In this document: positions 1 through 5,803 of the stretch, one piece after another
Position numbering within the stretch: position 1 is the stretch's first letter
How the letters are laid out: every line of letters starts with the position of its first letter
Source: Polyangiaceae bacterium
GTDB lineage: Bacteria; Myxococcota; Polyangia; Polyangiales; Polyangiaceae
Assembly (NCBI GenBank): GCA_025936205.1
Contig: JAICTU010000256.1
Coordinates: 1 to 12,809 of the forward strand
DNA: 12,809 bases
Direction of reading: 5' to 3'
Made by a program: the position numbers and the translations under genes
The notes under the pieces: model-generated
What the model was told of the DNA's origin: nothing
The model's input: only the letters and a program-made list of their open reading frames with translations
Databases searched by the model: none

Positions 1-130
1 CTACGCGAACCTGCACGCTTTCTGCACGAGCAAGCCGCACATTGCCGAAGGGCTCATCTGGGCCGCCCTCTGTGCTGCTTTCCTGAAGCGCTACCTCGCG
101 CACGCCTGCCAGCGAACCAGCGGTACGGCG
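1..130 (+). mobile_element. IS4-type transposase remnant, C-terminal tail
   Basis: Reading from base 2, the translation starts YANLHAFCTSKPHIAEGLIW and continues through LKRYLAHACQR. This pattern (an 'LH.F.T..P.IaEGLIWA..aA..LKR.LAH' block) is how the C-terminus of IS4-family DDE transposases looks just after the conserved catalytic YREK region. The window begins inside the element, so its upstream part cannot be judged. No stop codon follows: the frame continues into glycosyltransferase-like sequence, and the boundary near 120-150 is approximate. No terminal inverted repeat was recognised at the junction. The family call is from memory of the motif and was not searched. Confidence 0.6.
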
Positions 131-771
131 CTCGCGGCGGGCACGGTGCGCGAGCAGTTTCGGGTGCTGTCCGAGGCCGCACAAGGCTGCGACCTGATCG
201 TGGCCGCGACGGCGCTGCAGATCGCGGCTCGCTCGATCGCGGAGCAGGCGTACTGTCCCGTGGTGTTGCCCGCCGCCGAGCATAGCGGCGCAGGATCGGG
301 CAGAGACCAGGCGCCGGTTTTGCACGATCTGCAAGCGCGTCCGGGACGGGGCCGGCCGCGGGCGTCCGCGCGATCCTGTCCCAGGGCTGGGGCAACCTCG
401 CGAGCGACGCTGGCTCGGATTGCATCTCGATCGGTGACGTGAGTCACGAACAACTGTTCGCGCGAGTTGCAGCCGTGGTGCATCACGGGGGTGCCGGCAC
501 GACGACCGCCGCCGCACGGGCAGGCAAGCCGCAGGTGATCGTGCCGCACAACTACGATCAGTTCTATTTCGCCCGCCGGGTGCGGCAACTCGGGGTGGGC
601 GTGTCATGCGCGCAGCGCGAGGGCTTGACCGCTGCGGCGCTCGCCTCGGCGTTGCGCGAGTGCTCGAGGCCGGAGCTGAGAGAGCGCGCGCAATCGCTGG
701 CGGGCCGTATGTTGCGAGACGGCGCGCGCCGCGCCGCGCAGCGGCTGAGCGACGGGTTCTCGGCTGCGTGA
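131..771 (+). pseudogene. GT-B glycosyltransferase remnant (sterol/UDP-glucosyltransferase type), broken
   Basis: Two pieces of one glycosyltransferase lie in different frames. In frame 2 (about 131-280) the text VREQFRVLSEAAQGCDLIVA and AARSIAEQAYCPVV matches the end of the acceptor-side N-terminal domain. In frame 1 (open from 286 to the TGA at 769-771) comes the donor-binding C-terminal domain: AILSQGWGNL, then HEQLFARVAAVVHHGGAGTT, then GKPQVIVPHNYDQFYFARRV. These carry the HGGAGTT and P..yDQ motifs of GT1/GT28-like enzymes such as sterol 3-beta-glucosyltransferases. An intact enzyme is around 400 residues. Here the first ~100 residues are missing (replaced by transposase sequence) and roughly 100 residues are missing in the middle, where a PVYVGFGSM-like segment is expected. 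With the frame change, the gene cannot make a working enzyme. An assembly error could explain the frameshift but not all three losses. Confidence 0.7.
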
Positions 772-856
772 GGATGCGAGGCCCTGCGGCGGGTGGGAAG
801 AATCGGGGGCCCGAGCTCTCTGGAGATCACGGGCGCGCTCGGCTCGCGGGGATCTC

Positions 857-1222
857 TCAGTGCGTCGGCGGCCTCTTGCTGCGCACCGCCGTCTGCCGCG
901 GCGGCGCCGGGGACATCAGCTTCCCCACACTGGCTCGCAGCACCTCGCCGAGCCTCAGCTCGTCACCGACGAACTCGCCCAGCGCCCGTGTGGCTTGCTC
1001 CGCCCAGCTCCAGGCGGCGCGGTGCCCCATCGTATCCGGCTCACCGCGCGATAACTCCAGCGCGCGCCGCAGCTGCTGCCCGATCTCCGTCAGCCGCTCC
1101 AGGCGCAGTCGATCGGCGCGCGGCGGGGGCAGCGCCAGCTCCGCCCGGTACAGCGCGCGCGTGATGCCCAGCAGATCGCGCACGATTCCGCGAGGCAGCG
1201 GATCCCGGCGGCTCGAGGGCAT
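857..1222 (-). CDS. hypothetical protein, 121 aa, helical
   Basis: A 121-residue minus-strand protein whose function I do not recognise. Residues 10-105 are predicted mostly helical, rich in Leu, Arg and Glu (for example TEIGQQLRRALELS and WAEQATRALGEFVGDELRL), with no signal peptide, membrane segment or catalytic motif. The C-terminus is short and basic. The ATG at 1222-1220 has only a poorly spaced GAAGG directly before it. Codon use is strongly G/C in third positions, which supports real coding. It begins 80 bp after the end of the lipoprotein gene at 1303-2445, in the same direction, so the two may share a transcript. It could be a small helical-bundle partner protein, but nothing here fixes a role. 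Confidence 0.55.
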   Translation of the reverse strand: MPSSRRDPLPRGIVRDLLGITRALYRAELALPPPRADRLRLERLTEIGQQLRRALELSRGEPDTMGHRAAWSWAEQATRALGEFVGDELRLGEVLRASVGKLMSPAPPRQTAVRSKRPPTH

Positions 1223-1302
1223 CCTTCGATGAGAACCCGTTCCGCAATCGAAGGCAACCGGCCCTCTGGTTCGGCAACAATTCCGGCGCGGCCCGCGGGA
1301 AG

Positions 1303-2445
1303 CTAACCGAGTGGGCTGCTCAGCTGGCGCAGCACGCCGCCTTCACAGCCGTAGCGGTCCAGCACGAGCTTGCCCTGCGGCCGCGCGACGAGCAGCACCG
1401 AGCCTGTCCACACCGCGCGTGCGCCGGGCGGGGTCAGCGACGAGTCCAGGAGCAATTCCAGATGATCCAGCGGTTCATCCAGCCCGAGCCAACCGCTGCC
1501 CAGGCGCACTCGCGCGCCGTTGGGCCCGCACACAAGGCCCCGCACATCGAGCCGCTCGATCTCGAACGGCGCATCGCCACCCACCATGCGCGCGAGCTGC
1601 CGCGACCCCTGACACTCGGCGACGAACGTGGGCTGGCCGGCGAAGGTGGCGGCGCCGAGCGGCGTGCAGCCCGCGAACACCTGCCGCGCCGATGCGTAGC
1701 TGCGCTGCGGGTCGATGCTGAACACCGTCAGCACCGGCGACTGCTCGCTGCGCGTGCACACCGCATACTGCCAGCCCTGTTGCGCGCCCGCGCCAACGAG
1801 CAGCGCCGCCCGCGCATCGCACGGCACCGGGACGCGCAGCCCGAGACCCGTCGTAGTCGCTCCCGCTGCGGACAGCGCATAGAAGCGAAACCCGAAGCAC
1901 GCCTCTTGCGTGCCGTCTTCACACGACTCGCGCGGGCCGCGCACCAGCGCCATCGCCCCCGCGCCGCGACTGACCAACGCCAGATTCCCGCGCCCCGAGT
2001 GCGCATCGCCCCAGGCCTGACCGAGATCCAGCGCCTGCGCGTTGCCCTCGGCGAGCCACACCCCTCGCGCCGCCGCCCCGTCGTTCTCCCCCTCGCGCCA
2101 GATCGCGCTCACGCCCGCCGACGACTCCGCAACAAGCAGATCGCGTGCGCTGTTCGCCACGACGGAGCTGGCAGTCTTCCAGCCCTCGTCCGCGGCATTG
2201 CCCTGCGCATCGAAGCGCGCCACGTGCAACGCCGACGGCGCCGAGGCGACCCAGGCCAGCAACGCGCCACGAGGCGACGACACCAGATCGAACGCCGTCT
2301 CGTGCAACAGTTCGCGCGCGTCACGGACCGGGCTCGGGGTGCTCTTGTCTGGCTCCCGTTCCCGCTCGCGTGAGCGCGAGCAGCCAGCCGCCGCCAACAG
2401 CAGGATCAGCACCCAGGATCGCTGCCAGCTCATCGCCCGTGGCAT
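1303..2445 (-). CDS. secreted lipoprotein of unknown function, possible beta-propeller
   Basis: 380 residues starting MPRAMSWQRSWVLILLLAAAGC: a basic start, a hydrophobic stretch at 10-20 and a lipobox-like AAGC with Cys22 as probable lipidation site. An acidic/basic linker (SRSREREREP) follows. The rest reads as a series of beta strands in blades of about 45-60 residues (FDLVSSPRGALLAWVA, ARDLLVAESSAGVSAIW and similar), suggesting a propeller-like surface protein, though no named repeat is clear. There are eight cysteines after the lipobox, consistent with disulfides outside the cytoplasm. The Met at residue 5 is an alternative start; neither has a good Shine-Dalgarno. It is divergent from the P-loop ATPase gene, with 59 bp between the starts. 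The lipoprotein call is fairly sure; the fold is a guess. Confidence 0.75.
   Translation of the reverse strand: MPRAMSWQRSWVLILLLAAAGCSRSREREREPDKSTPSPVRDARELLHETAFDLVSSPRGALLAWVASAPSALHVARFDAQGNAADEGWKTASSVVANSARDLLVAESSAGVSAIWREGENDGAAARGVWLAEGNAQALDLGQAWGDAHSGRGNLALVSRGAGAMALVRGPRESCEDGTQEACFGFRFYALSAAGATTTGLGLRVPVPCDARAALLVGAGAQQGWQYAVCTRSEQSPVLTVFSIDPQRSYASARQVFAGCTPLGAATFAGQPTFVAECQGSRQLARMVGGDAPFEIERLDVRGLVCGPNGARVRLGSGWLGLDEPLDHLELLLDSSLTPPGARAVWTGSVLLVARPQGKLVLDRYGCEGGVLRQLSSPLG
2364..2381. repeat. perfect inverted repeat inside the lipoprotein gene
   Basis: GCTCGCG (2364-2370), loop TGAG (2371-2374), CGCGAGC (2375-2381): a 7-bp perfect stem. It lies in codons for the Ser/Arg/Glu-rich linker after the lipobox. 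It may be just a result of alternating Arg and Glu codons. Confidence 0.5.
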
Positions 2446-2492
2446 CTACCAGCGCCGTGCGCCTGCGTCAAAAGGTGCCAGCACGGCGCGTG

Positions 2493-2498
2493 TATACT
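2493..2498 (+). promoter_or_regulatory. candidate -10 box (TATACT), leaderless start
   Basis: TATACT differs from the sigma-70 consensus TATAAT at one base. It stands out in GC-rich sequence and lies 6 bp before the ATG at 2505, where the transcript start would be expected. No clear -35 (TTGACA-like) box sits 16-18 bp upstream, and there is no Shine-Dalgarno before the ATG, which fits leaderless translation. Confidence 0.4.
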
Positions 2499-2504
2499 CC
2501 CACC

Positions 2505-2996
2505 ATGAGCGCGCCCGCGAAGACACCGACCATCCACCTCCTCCATGGCTTCCTCGGCGCCGGCAAGACCACCTTCGCGCGCCAACTCGAACGCCAGCTC
2601 CCCGCGGTGCGCTACACGCCGGACGAATGGATGTCGCGCCTGTGGGGCGACGATCCTCCGGCTGAACACTTCGCCCGCCACCTCGAAGCCATCTTCGACC
2701 TCTTTACAGCGCACTGGGCGACGGTCATCCAGTGCGGCGCCGACGTCGTGCTCGACTACGGCTTCTGGTCCCGCGCCAGCCGCGACGCTGCCCGCCGCCG
2801 CGCCGACGAGCTCGGCTGCAACATCCGCCTCTACGCGCTCCACTGCTCGGAGCCCACCGCCCGCCGCCGTTGCCGCGAACGCAACAGCCAGCTCGACGGC
2901 AGCCTGCTCATCACCGACCCCACCTTCGACACCCTCCAGACCCGCTTTGAACCCCTCGCGCCGGACGAACCACACACCCGCATCGACACCGAATGA
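2505..2996 (+). CDS. P-loop ATPase/kinase, AAA_33 (zeta-toxin-like fold) family
   Basis: 163 residues. Walker A is GFLGAGKTT at 15-23 (Lys21). A DEW motif follows at 40-42 (YTPDEW), then a hydrophobic strand ending in Asp at 81-84 (VVLD), followed by GFWSR...R. A basic ARRRCRERN segment at 119-127 resembles the lid of nucleotide-kinase-like proteins. The C-terminal RFEPLAPDE matches the usual end of small AAA_33 proteins, which typically phosphorylate a small molecule or act as stand-alone ATPases; the substrate is unknown. The ATG at 2505 is chosen because the conserved fold begins at residue 10 and the -10-like box lies just upstream. The gene stands alone, divergent from a lipoprotein gene, with no antitoxin-like partner, so a toxin role is not supported. 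No signal peptide; cytoplasmic. Confidence 0.85.
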   Translation: MSAPAKTPTIHLLHGFLGAGKTTFARQLERQLPAVRYTPDEWMSRLWGDDPPAEHFARHLEAIFDLFTAHWATVIQCGADVVLDYGFWSRASRDAARRRADELGCNIRLYALHCSEPTARRRCRERNSQLDGSLLITDPTFDTLQTRFEPLAPDEPHTRIDTE

Positions 2997-3297
2997 GCGC
3001 GAGCTCCACGTCCCGCTGCGCCGATACGCGCTGGACGAAACCGCGCAACGGGAGCAGGCCCTCATTTTTGCGCGAAGTGAAGTTCCTCGAGGAACATGAC
3101 CTCTGCACAAAAAAAGGGGACTTCTGCGAGTGGTGAGAATCAGACAGGGCTCGGCCCCACAGCTCCTCCGGCGTCCCCAGGATATGCCCGCTGCCGCTCG
3201 CTTCGGCACCAGGGGCGCCACGAGTGAGTGGCTGGGTCCTGTGCGGCGCAGGGAACTTTGGGCTCATCCTGGCGCCGCCCCAGGGGGTCCGGCGGGG
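2997..3297. other. intergenic region between convergent genes
   Basis: About 300 bp separate the ends of the P-loop ATPase gene and the TPR gene. I see no convincing coding sequence. It holds a perfect 14-bp palindrome (3082-3095) and a run of seven A (3109-3115). Frames that stay open here lack family signal and steady third-position bias. No standard terminator with a stem directly followed by a T-run was found on either strand. Confidence 0.5.
3082..3095. repeat. perfect 14-bp palindrome GTTCCTCGAGGAAC
   Basis: The sequence is identical to its own reverse complement over 14 bp with no loop. It lies 86 bp after the stop of the P-loop ATPase gene. No T-run follows on either strand, so a terminator role is doubtful; a protein-binding site or chance are the alternatives. 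Confidence 0.5.
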
Positions 3298-4176
3298 TCA
3301 GAAGCTGCTGGAGAAGCTGGCGCCGAGCTGGGCGGCGGGGCCGACGGGCACGACTTGCAGCGCCACGCGCGGGCTCTCTTCGTATCTGGAGCCCAGCAAC
3401 CAGATGGCCGCTCCACCCGCGAGCAGGGCGCCGCCCGCGGCGAGCGCGATCGTCGCGACCTGCGCGCGGTCTGCCGCGGTGTGCGCAGCGTCGACTCCGC
3501 GCTGGGTCTGGCACACGTTGCCTTCGCAGTCGTGCTTCCAGGTGCCGGACTGTGCTGCTGCCGAGATCGCGAAGCCAGTGCCGATTCCGAGCGCGATGAC
3601 GCCGGTGCCGGCAAGGGCGACAGCGCTGGTTTCGCGCCAGGTCCAGGCTGATTCGTGCGGTGGCGGAGCCGTGTCGGCGATGGCGACGGCAGGATCCGTT
3701 TCGATGGCCGCGCCCAGCGGTGGATTCAGCGGCGAGGGCTGCAGTGCAGCGACGCGCTCTTCCGCGAGCTGTCGGCGCGGAGATTGCGCCTTGGGGTCGG
3801 CCAAATAGCGACGGTAGTATTCCGTGGCGTGGGCGCTATCGTGGAGGCCCACGTCGTAGACGCGCGCGATGTTGTACAGGATGTCGGAGCTGCTCGCTGC
3901 GTCGAGCGCCTTTTGATAGAGCTCAATCGCTCGCGGGTATTCTTTGCGTTCGTACGCTTCGAAGGCCTGCGACGCGAGTTGCTCGGCTTCGACGACGTTG
4001 GCGGGCCGCACATTCGCCGTTTCGGCTGCTGCTGATGCGTTCGGCGTGCTGGCGTTCGGTACGCCGCTCGATGGCGGCGCGTCGACGTCGACGGCGAGCG
4101 CCGGTCGCGCCAGCGCGAGCAGGGGCGCCAGCGTGAGCAACCGAGGAAGCGTCAGGCAGTATAGTGTGGCGCGCAA
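3298..4176 (-). CDS. exported TPR protein with two C-terminal membrane segments
   Basis: I chose the TTG at 4176-4174 because GGAGA (complement of 4183-4187) lies 6 nt upstream and it gives a clean signal peptide ending RPALA. A GTG at 4203 would add nine residues (301 in all) and overlap the upstream gene by 14 nt, but it has no good ribosome site. Numbered from the GTG: an Ala/Ser/Pro linker at 38-69, then one or two TPR units at about 70-152 (AYERKEYPRAIELYQKAL, then DILYNIARVYDVGL and ATEYYRRYLADP). Membrane segments follow at about 193-214 and 249-271, with a loop holding Cys226 and Cys231 between them. If the signal peptide is cleaved, the TPR domain is periplasmic. It is the second gene of an operon with the DUF4388-PEGA protein, where it probably serves as a binding scaffold. 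No enzyme motif. Confidence 0.85.
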   Translation of the reverse strand: MRATLYCLTLPRLLTLAPLLALARPALAVDVDAPPSSGVPNASTPNASAAAETANVRPANVVEAEQLASQAFEAYERKEYPRAIELYQKALDAASSSDILYNIARVYDVGLHDSAHATEYYRRYLADPKAQSPRRQLAEERVAALQPSPLNPPLGAAIETDPAVAIADTAPPPHESAWTWRETSAVALAGTGVIALGIGTGFAISAAAQSGTWKHDCEGNVCQTQRGVDAAHTAADRAQVATIALAAGGALLAGGAAIWLLGSRYEESPRVALQVVPVGPAAQLGASFSSSF

Positions 4177-4182
4177 AAGGGT

Positions 4183-4187
4183 TCTCC
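4183..4187 (-). promoter_or_regulatory. Shine-Dalgarno deciding the TPR start
   Basis: GGAGA on the minus strand lies 6 nt before the TTG at 4176. The stop of the upstream PEGA gene (4192-4190) is 13 nt before that TTG, an arrangement typical of coupled translation. Confidence 0.5.
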
Positions 4188-4189
4188 AG

Positions 4190-5455
4190 TCAGTCCAGTA
4201 CACGTACGACCGGCTCTTCTTCGCCGATTACCCTCACGTGAGGCTCGTTGCGGCCGCGAGGGCTCGACTTGCCATGGGCCGCCGGCGGGCGGGCGGGGGA
4301 GGGGGCGGCCTGCGCCGGTCCGGGCGCTCCGGGTACGGCGCCTTTCGTCGAGGTCGGGGTGTGGGGTGTCCCCGCAGTACTGCTCGGGCTGCGGGGTGTC
4401 CCCGGAGTAATGAGCGCGCCTCGAACCGCAGCCGACAATGCTTCGTCCGCAGCGGTGCGCGGCGCCGGTAAGCGTTCGAGCCGTACCACTGTGGGCGGAG
4501 ACGCATCCGCGAAGAAGATCGTCACCGGGGCATAGCCCGGAGCCTTCACGCTCAGCTCGTGCGAAGCTCCGTCGCGCTGCTCGCGCGTGTTCAGGTGGCC
4601 GGTGGCGACCTGTTTGCCGTCGAGCCAGAGCTCTGCGCTCTCTGGCTCGGTGCTGACGACGACCTCGTAACTCTCGGGCTTGGGCGGGCTGACGGCGAGC
4701 GGCGCAACGACCTGCTGAGCCTCCACTTGCCGTGCCGTAGAAGCAGACTCCGGCCCGGGCGCGCTGTGCGCGCCCCAGAAGTAAGCGCCGGGCACCAGCA
4801 GCAGCGATGCGAGCGCCAGCCAAACGGAGCCGCGCGAAGCCGGCGCCGCGCGCTGCGGCTGCGCCTCGATCGGCGGCGAGCTGGCGGCTTGCTGCGCCAC
4901 CTCCCCGATCCGCTCGGCGGCGAGCTCCGCCTCCGCTCCGGGCCATGCGTCGGAGACCGAATCGACCGGCGGCTCCGCGGAGCCACCGTGCCGCACCAGC
5001 TCATCTTTGTGGCGCGCCGCCTCGAGCAACAGCTGCTGCGAGGTACCAAAGATGGTGCGCGCGCGTTGCACGGGCTGGAACTCCGCCACCAGCCAGCCCT
5101 GCTCGATGCTCAGGACGCGAAACAGCGCGGCTTCGCCCCGCGCGGATCCGCTTTCCGCGTCGATCAGCTCACCGTCCGTGCACCACAAGTGGCTTTCCGC
5201 CCCATCTCGGGTCACGGTGATATGCGCGCTCTTCCCCAGCAGTTGCACGATCTGGATCAGGTCCGCGACGGCCAGATCGTCGAGGGTGCCGCTGAAGCGG
5301 GCAGCGGCCGGCTGCCGGCCAGTCTCTCGGGCAACGGCCCCTGCTGCGGACTCACCGGGGGCATGTGACATCCACTGGCCGCGGGAGGAGCCGGGGCCGC
5401 GGGAGGAACCGGGCCCGCGGGAGGACTCTGGACTGCTGGGTTTGCGCGTCAGCAT
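4190..5455 (-). CDS. DUF4388-TM-PEGA domain protein
   Basis: 421 residues. Residues 1-28 contain a repeated SSRGPG unit. Residues 53-150 fit DUF4388/PATAN: FSGTLDDLAVADLIQIVQLL, then an 'HITVTRDGAESHLWCTDGELIDAE' type strand pair, then GEAALFRVLSIEQG. A linker leads to one membrane helix at about 210-228 (VWLALASLLLVPGAYFWG). Residues 262-330 form a PEGA domain (YEVVVSTEPESAELWLDGKQ through APGYAPVTIFF). The 331-421 tail is rich in Pro, Thr and Ser and ends in an acidic, Val-rich segment. DUF4388 is cytoplasmic in known proteins and PEGA is usually extracytoplasmic, so the protein probably links the two sides of the inner membrane. In myxobacteria both domains often accompany Ser/Thr kinases, but there is no kinase domain here. 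The ATG at 5455 has AGGGAG 9-10 nt upstream. It is first in an operon with the TPR gene. Confidence 0.88.
   Translation of the reverse strand: MLTRKPSSPESSRGPGSSRGPGSSRGQWMSHAPGESAAGAVARETGRQPAAARFSGTLDDLAVADLIQIVQLLGKSAHITVTRDGAESHLWCTDGELIDAESGSARGEAALFRVLSIEQGWLVAEFQPVQRARTIFGTSQQLLLEAARHKDELVRHGGSAEPPVDSVSDAWPGAEAELAAERIGEVAQQAASSPPIEAQPQRAAPASRGSVWLALASLLLVPGAYFWGAHSAPGPESASTARQVEAQQVVAPLAVSPPKPESYEVVVSTEPESAELWLDGKQVATGHLNTREQRDGASHELSVKAPGYAPVTIFFADASPPTVVRLERLPAPRTAADEALSAAVRGALITPGTPRSPSSTAGTPHTPTSTKGAVPGAPGPAQAAPSPARPPAAHGKSSPRGRNEPHVRVIGEEEPVVRVLD
4363..4409. repeat. two 17-bp direct repeats, each with a GGGGTGTCCCC hairpin
   Basis: GGGGTGTCCCCGCAGTA (4363-4379) and GGGGTGTCCCCGGAGTA (4393-4409) differ at one base and are spaced 30 bp apart. 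Each begins with a GGGG-TGT-CCCC inverted repeat. They lie in the codons for the Pro/Thr/Ser tail of the PEGA protein and encode the TPGTP/TAGTP repeats. Confidence 0.65.
5379..5432. repeat. 18-bp tandem repeat, three units
   Basis: Units are CCGCGGGAGGAGCCGGGG (5379-5396), CCGCGGGAGGAACCGGGC (5397-5414) and CCGCGGGAGGACTCTGGA (5415-5432, imperfect in the last third). On the minus strand they encode six-residue SSRGPG-like units at the N-terminus of the PEGA protein. The 18-bp length keeps the frame when copy number changes. Confidence 0.8.
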
Positions 5456-5803
5456 TGGGCAAGGCTCCCTGGCAGCAGAAACATCCAGCCGCAGCGTGCC
5501 GGCCCTACTGACGTACCCCAGTGAGCGGAGTGCCTGTGAGAAGAATCAGCGTTCGATCGCGGTACGATCGTGCTGATCCCATCGGAGCTCGCGTCATCGC
5601 TACAGAACCAATTGCCACCAAGAAACGACAAAGGGAGCCCCTCCGAATGGATGCTTTTAGCGCGCAATTTGGATCACGAAAAGTGAAGAACAGCGTTTCC
5701 ATGCTGTCTTTGCAGCCTGAATTGCGGTGCCGGATGGGAACGAGCACTGTCGTACACCCGCGAAAGCGGCTGGTGGGCTAGAATATACGCAAGTATATTC
5801 GCG
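5456..5803. other. divergent regulatory spacer of lower GC
   Basis: 348 bp lie between the divergent PEGA-protein and lectin-lipoprotein genes. GC and third-position bias drop compared with the flanking genes. The spacer should hold both promoters, but I could not match a convincing -35/-10 pair. A small ORF at 5647-5781 (44 aa, basic, starting MDAFSAQFGSRKV) has AAGGGAG 9 nt before its ATG; its codon use is unlike the neighbours, so I do not call it a gene. A perfect AT-rich dyad closes the spacer at 5781-5800. Confidence 0.5.
5781..5800. promoter_or_regulatory. perfect AT-rich dyad, candidate operator or hairpin
   Basis: GAATATAC (5781-5788), GCAA (5789-5792), GTATATTC (5793-5800): an 8-bp perfect stem around a GNRA-type tetraloop. 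It is the most AT-rich spot nearby and ends 3 bp before the lectin gene ATG. Each arm contains a TATATT box on one strand, resembling a -10 element in either direction. It could be a repressor site covering the promoter or an mRNA hairpin at the start codon. Confidence 0.5.

Noticed and set aside
2505..2996. Toxin of a toxin-antitoxin pair
   Set aside because: There is no short partner gene upstream or downstream in the same direction, and the fold is shared by many housekeeping kinases.
3109..3115. Run of seven A (T-run on the minus strand) as a terminator of the TPR gene
   Set aside because: No stable stem directly precedes it on the minus strand; the nearest GGGC/GCCC stem is about 30 nt away.
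3655..4471. Several plus-strand open frames of 95-175 codons
   Set aside because: They overlap the TPR and PEGA genes in antisense and show repetitive Arg/Ala-rich peptides typical of shadow frames.
4363..5432. CRISPR-like repeats in the PEGA gene
   Set aside because: The repeats are coding, either directly tandem or present as only two copies, and lack unique spacers of even length.
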